A stretch of DNA of 64,000 bases from Ambrosia x helenae (taxonomy: Eukaryota; Streptophyta; Magnoliopsida; Asterales; Asteraceae): contig CM061233.1 of the NCBI GenBank assembly GCA_030844895.1, positions 32,953,126 to 33,017,125 on the forward strand, in the 5' to 3' direction. The number at the start of each line of letters is the position of its first letter. Position 1 is the first letter of the stretch. The notes below the pieces were generated by a model. That model saw only the letters and a list, made by a program, of their open reading frames with translations, made no database searches and had not been told where the DNA came from. Both the position numbers and the translations under genes were made by a program. Below are positions 43,779 to 54,696 of the stretch, in pieces.

Positions 43779-44497
43779 TGTTAGGACAAAGAGGATTGGT
43801 GAAACCACTTTTGTAAACCTTAGTCTAATTCACTTCTGTCATTTTTGGCTAAATAGAAGAACTGAATAGAAGACAAGAAACTGCTGATTAGAAGATATGA
43901 AGAAGTGCTGAAGTTACAGAAGTTCTGAAGTCCAAACCAGACAAGTTCACTTCAGAAGTACTGAAGACAAAACTACTCTTCAGTAGTTGTCCTTCATCAG
44001 CACTTAGCAGAAGATATTTGCCACCGCCCTTTTGCTTCAGTAGTTTATTGTTTAATATTTCTTTTAGCTTTATTTGTTTCTTTCAATGTTGCAACTTGTG
44101 CAACTTGTAACTGGACTTTCTGTGCTTGCTTTTTAGGCAAGATACATGCATGTAATCGTCTATAAATAGAAGGCTTCAACCTTCTATTTTACACATTGAT
44201 TTTTAAACAGAAAAATCCTTCAAACACTCTCATTGTTATTATTCCATTTCTGTATTTATTGTGAATCTTGCTAAGTATCTAATTCTCATTTACAACTTAG
44301 ATTCATAATAAATACTTTGTCATTTATCTTGTTTCAAACATCAAGGGGGAGTTATAACTCTGCCTTTGCATAAAAAGTGTTGCTTTAACTTATAACATTC
44401 CGCTGTGCTTATAATCTGATTTACTAGGACTTGCTAAACACTTAAGTGTCAAGATAGCAAGTTCTTGCTTAGCAAACAAGAGCAGACTGATCCAACA
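43779..44497 (+). repeat. 3' LTR of element F, 719 bp
   Basis: Same length and, as read, same sequence as 32684-33402. TSD CTCAT follows at 44498-44502. The + strand polyadenylation of the F transcript is expected here. Confidence 0.95.
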
Positions 44498-46130
44498 CTC
44501 ATCCATGAGAAAAGTACAAAGGTTATCACGATCAGGAATCCAAAGAGGATTCATAAAGTAAAGTAAACCGTTCTTGGTTTCCAATTGATTTTCAGCACCA
44601 CACGACATCTCCTCGTACATGTTGCCTTCAGTGAGAGAAATGAACTGAGCTTCACAGACACGAAGCTTGATATCAGTTTGGACTCGAGCACAACAAAGCT
44701 GGACATGATCCTTGCGACTAAGCGCATCAGCTAGGACATTCGCTTTTCCAGGATGATAGCGAATCTCGCAATCGTAATCCTTCAACAACTCGACCCAACG
44801 ACGTTGACGCATATTAAGATCCTTCTGGTTAAAGATGTGTTGAAGGCTTTTGTGAACAGTGAAAACCACACATTTGGTACCATAAAGATAGTGCCTCCAA
44901 ATTTTCAATGCCAACACGACAGTACCAAGTTCAAGATCATGAGTGGTATAGTTTTTCTCGTGGACCTTCAATTGATGTGATGCGTAAGCTATTACTTTGC
45001 CTCATTGCATGAGAACACAACCAAGACCTTGGCCAGATATATCACAATAGACCATAACATCTTCAGTACCATCAGGAATAGCAAGGATAGGAGCATCACA
45101 AAGTTTCTGCTTCAAGGTTTGAAAGGCTTCCTCTTGATCAGGACCCCACTCATAAGGTTTATCTTTGTGGGTCAAGGAAGTAAGAGGTAATGCAATCTTG
45201 GAGAAGTTGGAAATGAAACGACGATAATATCTAGTTAGACCAAGGAAAGTACGAACTTCCATAGGAGATTTGGGAGTAACCCAATCACGAATGGCTTTAA
45301 TTTTTGTAGGATCCACATGTATACCCTTATCATTGATAATGTGCCCTAAGAATTGAACTTCCTTAAGCCAAAATTCACACTTGGAGAACTTGGAATACAG
45401 TTGCTCGCTTTTTAATAGACCCAGTACCTTTTTCAAGTGTTGCTCGTGGTCAGATCTTGTTTTAGAATAAATGAGGATATCATCAATGAAAACAATTACA
45501 AACTTATCCAAAAATGGTTTGCACACACGATTCATGAGATCCATAAAAACAGCAGGCGCATTGGTCAAACCAAAAGGCATAACCAGGAACTCATAGTGGC
45601 CATAACGAGTACAAAAAGCGGTTTTGGGAATATCATCTTCATGAACTCGAAGTTGATGATACCCCGAAGGAAGATCGATTTTTGAAAAGCAAGTCACACC
45701 TTGGAGTTGATCGAAGAGATCATCTATGCGAGGAAATGGATAACGGTTTTTAATAGTGAGTTTATTAAGTTCACGATAATCGATACACATACAAAAAGAT
45801 CCATCGTTCTTCTTCACAAATAAAACTGGAGCTCCCCAAGGAGAAGAACTAGGACGGATGAAACCCTTGTCTGCCAACTCTTGGAGTTGACTCGCAAGTT
45901 CTTGCATCTCTGAAGGTGCAAGGCGGTAAGGAGATTTAATAACAGGAGTAGCACCAGGAACAAGATCGATACCAAACTCAACAGGACGAACAGGAGGTAA
46001 ACCAGGTAAATCATCAGGGAAGACTTCTGGGAAGTCTCGAACGATTGGGACATCTTGAATACTCTTGCCTTTATCCTTCTTTTCCACCACGTGCGCTAAA
46101 AAACGCCACGTATTTCTTGCGTAAATATTT
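44498..46130 (-). pseudogene. pol: RT and RNase H of element D
   Basis: RT shows VKKNDGSFCMCIDYRELNK, VMPFGLTNAPAVFMDLMNR and catalytic FIDDILIYS. RNase H shows VMVYCDISGQGLGCVLMQ and TVHKSLQHIF, with the catalytic Asp of TDHKS changed to V. An in-frame TGA at 45002-45004 splits RT-RH. The frame runs up to the copia insertion after FLMDE and resumes at 32683 in the integrase finger. Closely related to the pol of element A by motif wording. Confidence 0.9.
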
Positions 46131-46899
46131 TCGAGCTTGAGTACAAGACATGAGCTTAAGACCCCTCGAAGGTTTCTCACCATAAACTTGTAGAAGGTCA
46201 CCTAACGAGAGAGGGATTCGAATGAACTTCTCGAAACAAACAACTTCAGCATGGTACTTAGAAAGCCAATCCATACCTACTATAATATCGAAACTACCCA
46301 ATTGCATGGGTATAAGATCAATGGAGAAGTCATGCTCATTAAGGTTAAGAGTGCAATTACGAATAACAGACTTGATTGTAATGGGAGTACCATCAGCAAC
46401 TTCAACAATGAAGGGTTTTTCGAGTTTAGAACGAGGACGAGAAAGCAAAGATCACAAGGCTAATGACACAAAGATTTTGTCCGCACCAGTATCAAACAAA
46501 ATCGAAGCATAAAGACCATTAAGTAAGAACGTACCATCACGACATCATTCACTGCCTGAGCCTGATTTGCATTGATATTAAAGGCTCTCCCACGAGCTAT
46601 CTGGTTAGCAGCAACTTGATTTTGCTGGTTAAGTCTTGGGCAACGAGCTATAAGATGAGTGGTATCACCATAATGACAGCAAGGACGAGCAGGAGCGGGT
46701 GCAATGGGTAATGGGTAATTTTGAGCCGCTTGTGGTGCTGCTTGCTGTGCTGCTGGTTGGGTTGCTGGTTGAGGATTCCCTTGAGGCGCAAGTATAACCC
46801 TGCAAGTGGCAACAAAATGTCCCCACTTTCCACACCTAGTGCACTGACGACAAAGGGTATGGGCTTGATGATGATATTTGCATGTGTTACATTAAGGAT
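46131..46899 (-). pseudogene. Zinc-finger and protease region of element D
   Basis: CCHC knuckle CTRCGKWGHFVATC is intact, while the later finger CCHYGDTTHLIARC has lost its second cysteine. The protease active site DTGAD is readable near 46480-46500 but in a different frame from the following PR body (IIVGMDWLSKYHAEVV, 46071-46448 frame). At least two frameshifts and two stops separate this from gag. Confidence 0.8.
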
Positions 46900-47833
46900 T
46901 TTTACCAACATAGGCTCGAGTAGTAGGTGGTTAAGTGGTAGCAGCAGCGACTTGAGCCATAGGAACTTGGCTAATAGGGGTAGGGGCAACAACAACATAA
47001 TTTTGGTTATGACGTTTACGCTTCCTGTTGTTAGAGGAGGTTATAGCAGACTTGACCAAAGCAGCTTTGGAAGACTCAGCATCAGTAAAAGTTTTCTCAA
47101 CAGTTTTCTTGGTACCCTTCCTAACAAGAGTTCCCTTCTTCACATGTTTATCAGTAAGAGAAGCTGCAAGTTGAATAGCTTCTTCCACCGAGGTAGGTTT
47201 GCTACCAGTAACAACATCCTGGATAAGATCAGGTAATCCCTCGATATATTTCTCGATTGCTCGAGAAACTGGAGTTACCATATGAGGAACCAACAAACTA
47301 TGCTCATGGTAACGACGGTTATAGGCAAGATTCTCCCCGCTATCCTGTTTCAAATGATAAAATTCATCTTCAAGCTTCTTAACCTCGTTCCTAGGGCAGA
47401 ACTTAGTGATCATGAGTTCCTTCACTTGATTCCAAGTTAAAGCTAAAGCAACATCAGCGCCCCAATTTTGCTTCTCGCCATTCCACCAAGTCAATGCCCC
47501 CTTTTGAAGGACACTGGTGGCATAGCGAACGCGAAGTTCATCAGGACATTCGCTATTAATAAAGGTATTCTCCATGCTTTCGAACCACTGGAGAAGACCA
47601 ATCGCACCTTCTTCCCCCGAAAATTTCGTTGGGTTGCAAGAGTTAAAATGTTTGAAGGTGCAACGAGTACCTCCAACGTTTCCAAAATTCCCAGTGTTGT
47701 TGCTCTGGCTCAACTCAGCAACTAAGTTTGGAATCACAGCAGCAACCTGTTCTGCCACTAGTGACGTAATATGGCGATTAGATTGTAGACGAGAGTTACG
47801 CTTAGGAGTACGAGCGAAATATAGACCAGTCAT
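46900..47833 (-). pseudogene. gag: Gag core of element D
   Basis: ATG at 47833 (MTGLYFARTPKRN) opens a 300-codon frame with the retrotransposon gag domain: FSGEEGAIGLLQWFESME, LTWWNGEK, KFCPRNEVKKLEDEF. It stops at TAA about 46929, and a second TAA follows shortly. The sequence just upstream on the minus strand ends TTCTTTATTTGTAG, an intron-acceptor-like sequence directly before the ATG. This gag may therefore also have had an upstream exon, as in elements A and E. Confidence 0.85.
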
Positions 47834-48542
47834 CTACAAATAAAGAATACTATGAGAATCAACACAAGATAATAGAATCATCATAAGTATAAATGAGATT
47901 GTGCAACATGTGTTCATATGAAATAACCAAGTATGAGAATACATCACGAAAAGATAATCTCATAAAGCAAATCACCATGAAGTCAAGAAATCAAGAATTA
48001 AGCAATGAAACATTGGATTGTTCTTGTCTAGTTATAAAACCCGACAAAAACTTTGATTGTTCAAAGAATTAAACTTAATTGGAGATTAATGAAGACGTGC
48101 TTTAGCCTATAAGTGGACACTCACTCCAGGAATCCCTAGGTAAGCATAACAGGTTCGTTGGTTGATTCGGATTTATGCACTATGCTTGCCTATGCCAGAA
48201 AACCCAGTGTACAGGCGTCCACCCTTCCAGATTGCACGTGTTCTCTCACGTAAAGTTCAATACTTTGAAGGATCCAAAAATCAATGAAAAACGAGGGCAG
48301 GAAATTAAGCCAAGAATACCCAGTATGCTCCAAAGTGTAGAACTTATCCTTAGGTAATGTCATTCCTCAAAGCCGATGATGAAGAAAGAAAGAAAGAAAG
48401 AAATAGAGAGAGGTAGGGAAAGAATGAGAGGTGACAAAGGAGAAAGGTTAGTGGAGCAAATAAACAAATAAGCACGAATAAGGTCAAGTATAGGTTCTTA
48501 GTTATAGTCTAGGTCTTTTACTAATAACCTAATTCCCTATAA
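47834..48542 (-). other. Leader of element D between PBS and gag
   Basis: About 700 bp with no coding frame I trust. On the minus strand it carries a TTTC-repeat (48384-48405) and, near gag, a T-rich stretch ending in an acceptor-like TAG. A short spliced first exon could hide here. Confidence 0.4.
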
Positions 48543-48560
48543 CCATGGCTCTGATACCAA
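48543..48560 (-). other. Primer-binding site of element D
   Basis: On the minus strand TTGGTATCAGAGCCATGG lies two bases inside the LTR end GGTGTTACA. Initiator Met-tRNA type. Confidence 0.88.
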
Positions 48561-48562
48561 TC

Positions 48563-49349
48563 TGTAACACCCCAACCGATGGCGAAAACATCGAGGTGCC
48601 ACGTAGTGATGATTGTTCACAAGCTCATGGTAATAAGGTGGAAGTATTATCAAATTCGAAGTTCAAATGCCAAACAACCAAATAAGAAAAATACATCAAA
48701 TACCAAAACAATTCATGAAATTAAGTTTGTTTTATTCAACTAAGTCCTAATGCCTATGTGAAATCATCAAGTGTCTCCTGAAACATGTACAAAATACAAT
48801 GTCAACAATAATGCTGGTGAGCACACTTAGTTTTTGTGTACAAATATATAAGTATAAAAATGTTTACAATTCAATTGTCATGAGTCATTCAAGGCAAATA
48901 TGGAAAACACGTAAGTACACAATACGGGTCAAAATCAAACCTCTTATGTGACAAAGTTTAATACATTAACAATGACCTAGGACTTCCCACCACCATAGGT
49001 ACTTTCCACTAGGCGAGTTGTCAATTCAAATAGCGCTATCCATTGTTAAAGTTGGCTTGTACGGAGTTAATGATTTCGTAATGATTGCAAGTATACTACG
49101 TTTATGTTTGAGCATAAAGCACAAGAATTCAAAGCATAACACGTGTATGAATTGTATGTAAAACGTTTATGAATATGTGTAAGTGTAAGTTTCATAGGTG
49201 TACATGTTTCGCCCCAAAAGTGTAAAAAATAAAAAGGGGGATAAGTATACTCACAGTTTTTGCTAAGCGAATGAATCTAACAAAGCTCGTCACAAAATAA
49301 AAATTAGGAATTCCGAAGAACTCAACCTATACGTATAGGAATGCTAATG
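48563..49349 (-). repeat. Truncated 5' LTR of element D (787 bp of about 2760)
   Basis: It matches the low-coordinate end of the LTR at 28617. The match stops near 49349 at CTAATGAGGGA; beyond that the sequence is protease of element E. The missing 1.97 kb of LTR is not found elsewhere in the window. Confidence 0.88.
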
Positions 49350-50994
49350 AGGGAGAGGGATCCGAATAACCTTATCATAATAAACGATCTCCGCACGATA
49401 CAACGATAACCAATCCATGCCCACAACGACATCAAAACTACCCAGAGGTACAGGCATAAGGTCAATCGGGAAAGACAAACCCGACAGTTCCAAGCGACAT
49501 TCCCTAAGTATATGTGTCGCTTCGATGTTTTTACCATCAGCCAATTCTATTAAGTACTTAACCTCTAAAGGTGTGGGTACTATATCTAGCAATCGACTAA
49601 TGTCCGCAGATATGAAACTCTTATCGGCACCAAAATCAAACAAGACAGAAACATAGCAATTATTAAGAAGAAACATACCGGTAACTGTGTCAGGATCCTG
49701 CTTGGCCTCTGCAGAGCCAATGACAAAGGCACGCGCATTCCTGCCGCCACCTCCGTTGTTCCCGTTACCGTTCCCGCCCTTCGCATTTTCGCCCTGTCTC
49801 AGCTTTGGGCAATCATGCTTGAAATGCCCCGTGTCACCACAGTTGTAGCACCCCTCCTTTCCTGGAGTCCCCTGAGCAGCGGCAGGAGCAGAAGCAGCAG
49901 TAGGAGCATGAGTCGATGGAAGTGACACCCTGCAGTCCTTAGCAAGATGCCCCAACTTATGGCACCGATGACAACGAGCCCGTTCACAACTCCCAGAGTG
50001 ATGAAAACCACACTTGTTACACTTGGGATGCTTCCCAACATACCCTCTCGACTTTTGTCCCGAAGAAGACCGAGACGAATCAAACTTCTTCATCGGCTGA
50101 GATGGTGCTGGCACGGCACTCTTCCCCACGTTATCCCACTTCCTCTTGTTCCCCTCAGAACCCTTCACAGTAGTATCCTTAGGAGGCAAAACACCCTCTG
50201 CTACCTTCAAGTTAGTCATCCGATGAGCCGATCTAACAACTTCAGCAAGTGTGGGAAGGTTCCCGGCAGCCACCAACCCTGCTATCTCCGGCACAAACCC
50301 AGAAATGTAGTGCTCGATTCTCCTATACTCGGGTGTGTGCAAATCAGGGCACTACACCGCTAGCTCGTTCCGCCTCACAGTGTACTCCTCTATCTCAGAC
50401 CCAACCATCTTGTAGTTCCATACCTCATGTTCCAACTTCTGTACTTCCTCCCTAGGACAGTACTTGCTCTTCAGACGATGCACGAAATCCACCCAAAGCA
50501 TAGCATGAGCTTCTCCCAAACCCATGTTCTGAGTAGTAGTATTCCACCACGACAACGCAGGACCCTCGAATGTCGCAGTGGCATACTTAACCCGGTCCCC
50601 AGCGGGACAGTTACACATCAAGAATACAGACTCAACCTTCTCCAACCATCGGTGCAGTCCCACCGCTCCCTCAGTTCCAGCAAAGTTATGGGGCTGACAG
50701 TCCCGAAACTTCTTATTAGAACACTGAGGTGGAGGTGGATTAACAGCAGCACCTGAGACATGACACACGAATAAACCACAAGAGAAAAGACAAAACACCC
50801 AAGAACGAGGCAGCGTTGATAGAAATTAACTTACCACCTACAGCATTAAGCCCAGCCTGAAAAGTAGCCATGGCCATATTCACTTGTTGTTGCAACAAGT
50901 TGTTCAGTTCTTCCTGGGTCATGTTGATGTTACCACGACCACCGCCGCCACCACGGCCACCGCCACGACGTCCACCACCACGAGCGCCAGACAT
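49350..50994 (-). pseudogene. gag-pro: Gag-protease of element E, truncated (exons 50994-50835 and 50752-49350)
   Basis: Exon 1 starts MSGARGGGRRGGGRGG, an Arg/Gly-rich N-terminus, then MTQEELNNLLQQQVNMAMA. Exon 2 holds the gag domain (FAGTEGAVGLHRWLEKVE, LSWWNTTTQN), interrupted by an in-frame TAG at 50352 before CPDLHTPEYRRIEHY. Zinc knuckles follow (CERARCHRCHKLGHLAKDC, then CYNCGDTGHFKHDC). The protease reads SVLFDFGADKSFISAD: the catalytic DTG is DFG, which should abolish activity. The frame ends at VIRIPLP, where sequence jumps into the LTR of element D. No RT or integrase of E is present. Confidence 0.85.
50753..50834 (-). other. 82-nt GT-AG intron inside gag of element E
   Basis: Minus-strand donor GTAAGTTAATTT and acceptor GTGTCATGTCTCAG. 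Exon 1 is 160 nt (53 codons plus one base). Joining yields a Gly codon and continues in the exact frame of the gag core. Same phase and relative place as the 79-nt intron of element A. Confidence 0.78.
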
Positions 50995-51598
50995 GATCTG
51001 ACAATCAAAAATCGAGAGATTCAGATTCATCTTTAGTGTCAACCACTAGAAATTACAAGAGGTAGACCTAAGTGCAAATCCGGGATTATACATCCAAACT
51101 CAAAGCCCACTAGGATTTTCATGCATTTCAGTTTATGATTTCGTGTGCACCCGAAATGATAAACTGCTCTACATGGTCCTCCAAGTGTCTCCCCGGTTCG
51201 AACTCAAATCATCGAATACTGGCACGTAGTATCATGCTACTACAAGCATATGTGTACGAGAACATGTGTAAGCATGTGCGTCTATTGGAGCATAGAGGAG
51301 AGATGTCCAAATCCTGGACAGATCTCAAGAGTACGCATAAACCACTCCAATACACAACACTGTCGTGCAAGATTCAACTAGTCAGTCCCTTCCTCTTCAA
51401 ATCCCGTAGAAGAAGACAAGAGTAGGCAAGAACCCAAGTAAGAGTAGATGATGTAACACAGAAATATGATGATGATCTAAGGACACCCCGACAAGGTTAG
51501 TACGTATCCCACTAAGCGACTTAAAGTATGTGGCCGTCTAGTGTGTGTGACTCGGCTATAGACCAGACTCTACATGCAGTCCTAGTTCACTATAACCA
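50995..51598 (-). other. Leader of element E
   Basis: 600 bp between PBS and gag ATG with no convincing frame on either strand. Confidence 0.4.
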
Positions 51599-51614
51599 TT
51601 GGCTCTGATACCAA
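51599..51614 (-). other. Primer-binding site of element E
   Basis: On the minus strand TTGGTATCAGAGCC, two bases after the LTR. Initiator Met-tRNA type. Confidence 0.85.
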
Positions 51615-51616
51615 TC

Positions 51617-51898
51617 TGTAACACTCTGCCCCTCTCAACACCAATATTGTCCGCTTTGCCCCGATGGGTTGCACATCCAGAGCTCACGGATTTGTTTTTG
51701 GTTGCCCAGTGGAGACTTCCCAAAAGGTCACACATCCTGAAATTTCTCCCACCTGAGCATGCTTAACTATGGAGTTCTCCTCTCATCCACTAATATTAAG
51801 CCCCAAAACGCATTGGTGATTTAAGAGGCAAGACATTACTTATGAACCAAGGATCTCTCCTAGCCACGGCCGATGTGGGATTTTCCTGGGGTGTCACA
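51617..51898 (-). repeat. 5' LTR of element E, 282 bp
   Basis: + strand ends TGTAACAC and GTGTCACA (7 of 8 paired). On the minus strand it starts TGTGACACCCCAGGAAAATC. Very short LTRs of this wording are typical of small chromoviruses (Reina-like). No second LTR is present in the window. Confidence 0.8.
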
Positions 51899-54052
51899 CT
51901 TGGATTTTTCAAAACACTACTTGATTTGATTTCATTGTTTTCGGCTTAATGACTTGTTTAAAAAAAACCTCTAAGTCCTCTGAATTATCAATTCTATGCA
52001 CACTAGCGCGCATTAGACATAGTTCTGGAATTAACTTACCTAATTTGCACTCACGCTTTATGTGGGTGTTTTAGTACCCATGCTACTTCGCCCGAAGGCG
52101 TTTATTTGACTACAGACTTATCGGGCGGCTTTGACCCATATCCATACCTTGTGCTCATCCCCCATGATTCTTGGCATCAAGTGCCATTTCTCAAATGCAT
52201 TCACCTGTATGCTTTCTAGATTGACAAACATTAGTTTCTCGGAACTCAAATGAAAATACTTCACCATTTGATCCATTTAACCTCATGAAATCTAAATGCT
52301 TGTAACAAAAGCATAAAGTATTGGACTCAAATGATGAGGACATCACCATTTGACCCGTTTGGACTCATAGTTCAAATTACTATTTTATCCTAGCTTTTAC
52401 CTATGGTTCAAGTGACAACAACTTGACCTAATTGACAACATGCTTAACTACTTCGTTTAAAAGATTTTATGAATTCATTTGAATTTAGAACATCATTTCC
52501 CACATATCATTATTGATTTGACCCGCTTGATAAATTTCACCATTCGTTCACAACTCATTGTACCAATTAATGTCATAAACCTTGTTTTGTTATGAGTTCA
52601 CTTAAAGTGACCTGCTTAATGGGTTTCACCCCTTAGGGTTTACCTTTATTACATACTCAAGATTAAAACTAATGTATACAACACTTAAGCTATGTTATAG
52701 TCTAATGGTGTAAGTAAAACTTACCTTGTATTCACACTCATTTCCTTGCACTTAAGGCTTGTATTCGCTTAACCCGTTTGCTTGTTGATCCATCCTTTCC
52801 AAGCTTGCACCTAGCTTGACAAGATCAACCTTCACTATACTCATAAGATTGATCAAGTTAGTCATCATGTCCAATAACTAACACATCTCATGAGTTTCTT
52901 CACACCATTTCATCTAGGTTTGAGTTTGGGTCAGTTTAACTTCTAAAAGTCAAACTCTCTTTTTGCGCAGCAGCTGTTCCGTTCGCTTTTACCCCTTCTA
53001 AACCCCATAATCTGACTTCGACTTCCAAATAACAAATGTGCTTCGTTCCAAGACCTTTCCATGCATATAAAGAACACCTTTTAATGATTTTTCTATGATT
53101 TATATGAAGATTTGAAGATCAGGTCTCCACATAAAATGGCTACAAACAGCATGCAGTTAAAATGAATTTAGTAACTTATCATGCTGTTTTGACCCATCAA
53201 AACTCGGAATTAGCTTCTCATGACTAAATTTGAAATGTAATATGTGCAACTAGCTTTTCAACGATATCAGGCTCGTCTTCTAACTCCTAATAACCAATGA
53301 GATATGGCCTTTACAAGATGACTATCTAGGGCTATCAAAAGTGACGAATTTCATACAATTTTACACCATTTGAATTAATTAAAGTTTCATGTAGGCATTT
53401 TATCAAACACCTTATATGCACCATTTTTTATTATGTTAATTCAAGGTGTTCAAGACTTCCTAGACTCCACCATGGCTTAATTAACCATTTGCACATGGTC
53501 TATTTACCAATTAGCACACATACATGATATTATTCACATCCAAATTGCAAGATTTTTTACGAGATACTAGTGCAATTCAAGTTTAGGGTAAACACCCACT
53601 ACTTATACAAAACACATAAACACAAGTTCACATGAATCAACAACATATAATCATTTACCATGTTTTATAGCTTCCTTGATATGAACCTTAATTCACTAAC
53701 ACATGGAAATCCATAGAAGCTAAGAAATCACATTTTTAATATGAACTCTAATTCACCATCTTTCACAAACAATGTTTTAGGTGAAATCAAAGGGGTCTCG
53801 AGATACCTTATGATGTGTAGAACACTAGATGACTAGAAGTTACACCATTTATTTCATTTGGGCATATTTATGCTAGAATGGTGTAAGTGTTTGTTGTTGA
53901 AGGAGAAAGGATCTCCTGATGAAAAAAAACGATAAACACACACACACACACACAAGTTCACACCCATTTCTACAATTAACACACCTCATATTAGGCTAGT
54001 TGTCAATTACAGCCTCTCATGTTTTCCCCCAAGTCGTTTGTTATTAAAAACT
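51899..54052. other. Non-coding AT-rich DNA, probably LTR remnant
   Basis: No gene seen in 2.1 kb. It has a CA microsatellite at about 53936-53953. Blocks near 52720-52740 (AACTTACCTTGTATTCAC) look like reverse-oriented LTR segments. Confidence 0.35.
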
Positions 54053-54528
54053 TAGGGGTTGCTTGTTTTTGCTCAAAAACACTTCTGACCTCTTTTGTCT
54101 GCGCCGCACAGATGCGCATATACATTTGGGGTCTGCAAATTGTTTGTTTTTTGGAAAACCTTTCACTCAAAAAGTTCTTCCTGACCTCTTCTTGGTGCAT
54201 ACTTGTTCTAAGGTCTTCTAAGGTCTTCTCCTCACCCACCGTCCACTACCACCACGGTATACCACCATGACCACCACCGTCACGGTCCACCACCACCAAC
54301 AACCATCTTCCACCACCACCACCGTCCACCACCACCACCATCGTCCACCCTTCACCACCAGACTGTTGTTAAAATTCAGTTTATTTCAGCAGCCTACAGA
54401 CGTTAACAAACAAACACTCTTCTTCTTGCAGTCTGCAGACCTTTGGTCCACGTCTTCTCCCGCAGATGTCTGCAGATGTGGTACGCAGACTACAAACCTT
54501 TTTCTACAGAAAAAACAAACAACGCCTA
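54053..54528. mobile_element. Candidate hAT-like MITE with CCACCA-rich core
   Basis: The left end TAGGGGTTGCTTGTTTTTGC and the reverse complement of the right end TAGGCGTTGTTTGTTTTTTC match at 17 of 20. The interior has CTGCAGAC-rich arms and a Pro/His-coding CCACCA tract (54230-54370). I could not find a convincing 8-bp TSD. A composite of simple repeats is the alternative. Confidence 0.4.
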
Positions 54529-54696
54529 AATTGACAAAACTAGCTTCTAGTGTTATTCCCATAATAGGACATAACCCAAGTTCTTATTATTTGAGTCTCG
54601 TTTTATTATTTTGCTAATCACACCTAATGGCGTAATTAGACAAACCGGATGATTTTGGGGCGTTACTAGGACCCCAAAAACAACTAATACTCCAGA

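Larger units (their letters stand above)
32684..44497 (+). mobile_element. Element F: young full-length Ty1/copia element, Sirevirus-like, with third ORF
   Basis: 719-bp LTRs at 32684-33402 and 43779-44497 appear identical on reading. TSD CTCAT lies on both sides (32679-32683, 44498-44502). Met PBS, PPT CAGGGGGAGAT, open gag (858 codons), pol (1102 codons) in PR-IN-RT-RH order (Ty1/copia), and an extra 1165-codon ORF before the 3' LTR. Large size (11.8 kb), large gag and a post-pol ORF are Sirevirus traits. It inserted into the integrase region of element D on the opposite strand. Everything needed for mobility looks present, so it is a candidate for a recently or currently active copy. Confidence 0.95.
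28617..49349 (-). mobile_element. Element D: decayed Ty3/gypsy element, minus strand, split by element F
   Basis: Minus-strand order: partial 5' LTR (49349-48563), Met PBS, gag, zinc fingers, protease, RT, RNase H, [F inserted], integrase, PPT, 3' LTR (31377-28617). The shared LTR part differs at about 35-40 of 790 positions (about 4.5-5 %), suggesting near 1.8 My at 1.3e-8 per site per year. Several stops and frameshifts. The integrase tail (LKRSHIPIVKVRW, then FTWEREDQM) resembles Tekay-type chromoviruses. The 5' LTR is truncated at 49349 where element E begins, so no TSD can be tested. Confidence 0.88.

Noticed and set aside
44390..44497. Extension of element D RNase H frame into 44390-44497
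   Set aside because: These codons are LTR sequence of element F read through on the opposite strand; D resumes at 32683.
54003..54360. Coding exon in the CCACCA region
   Set aside because: Six-frame product of a simple repeat inside a candidate MITE.
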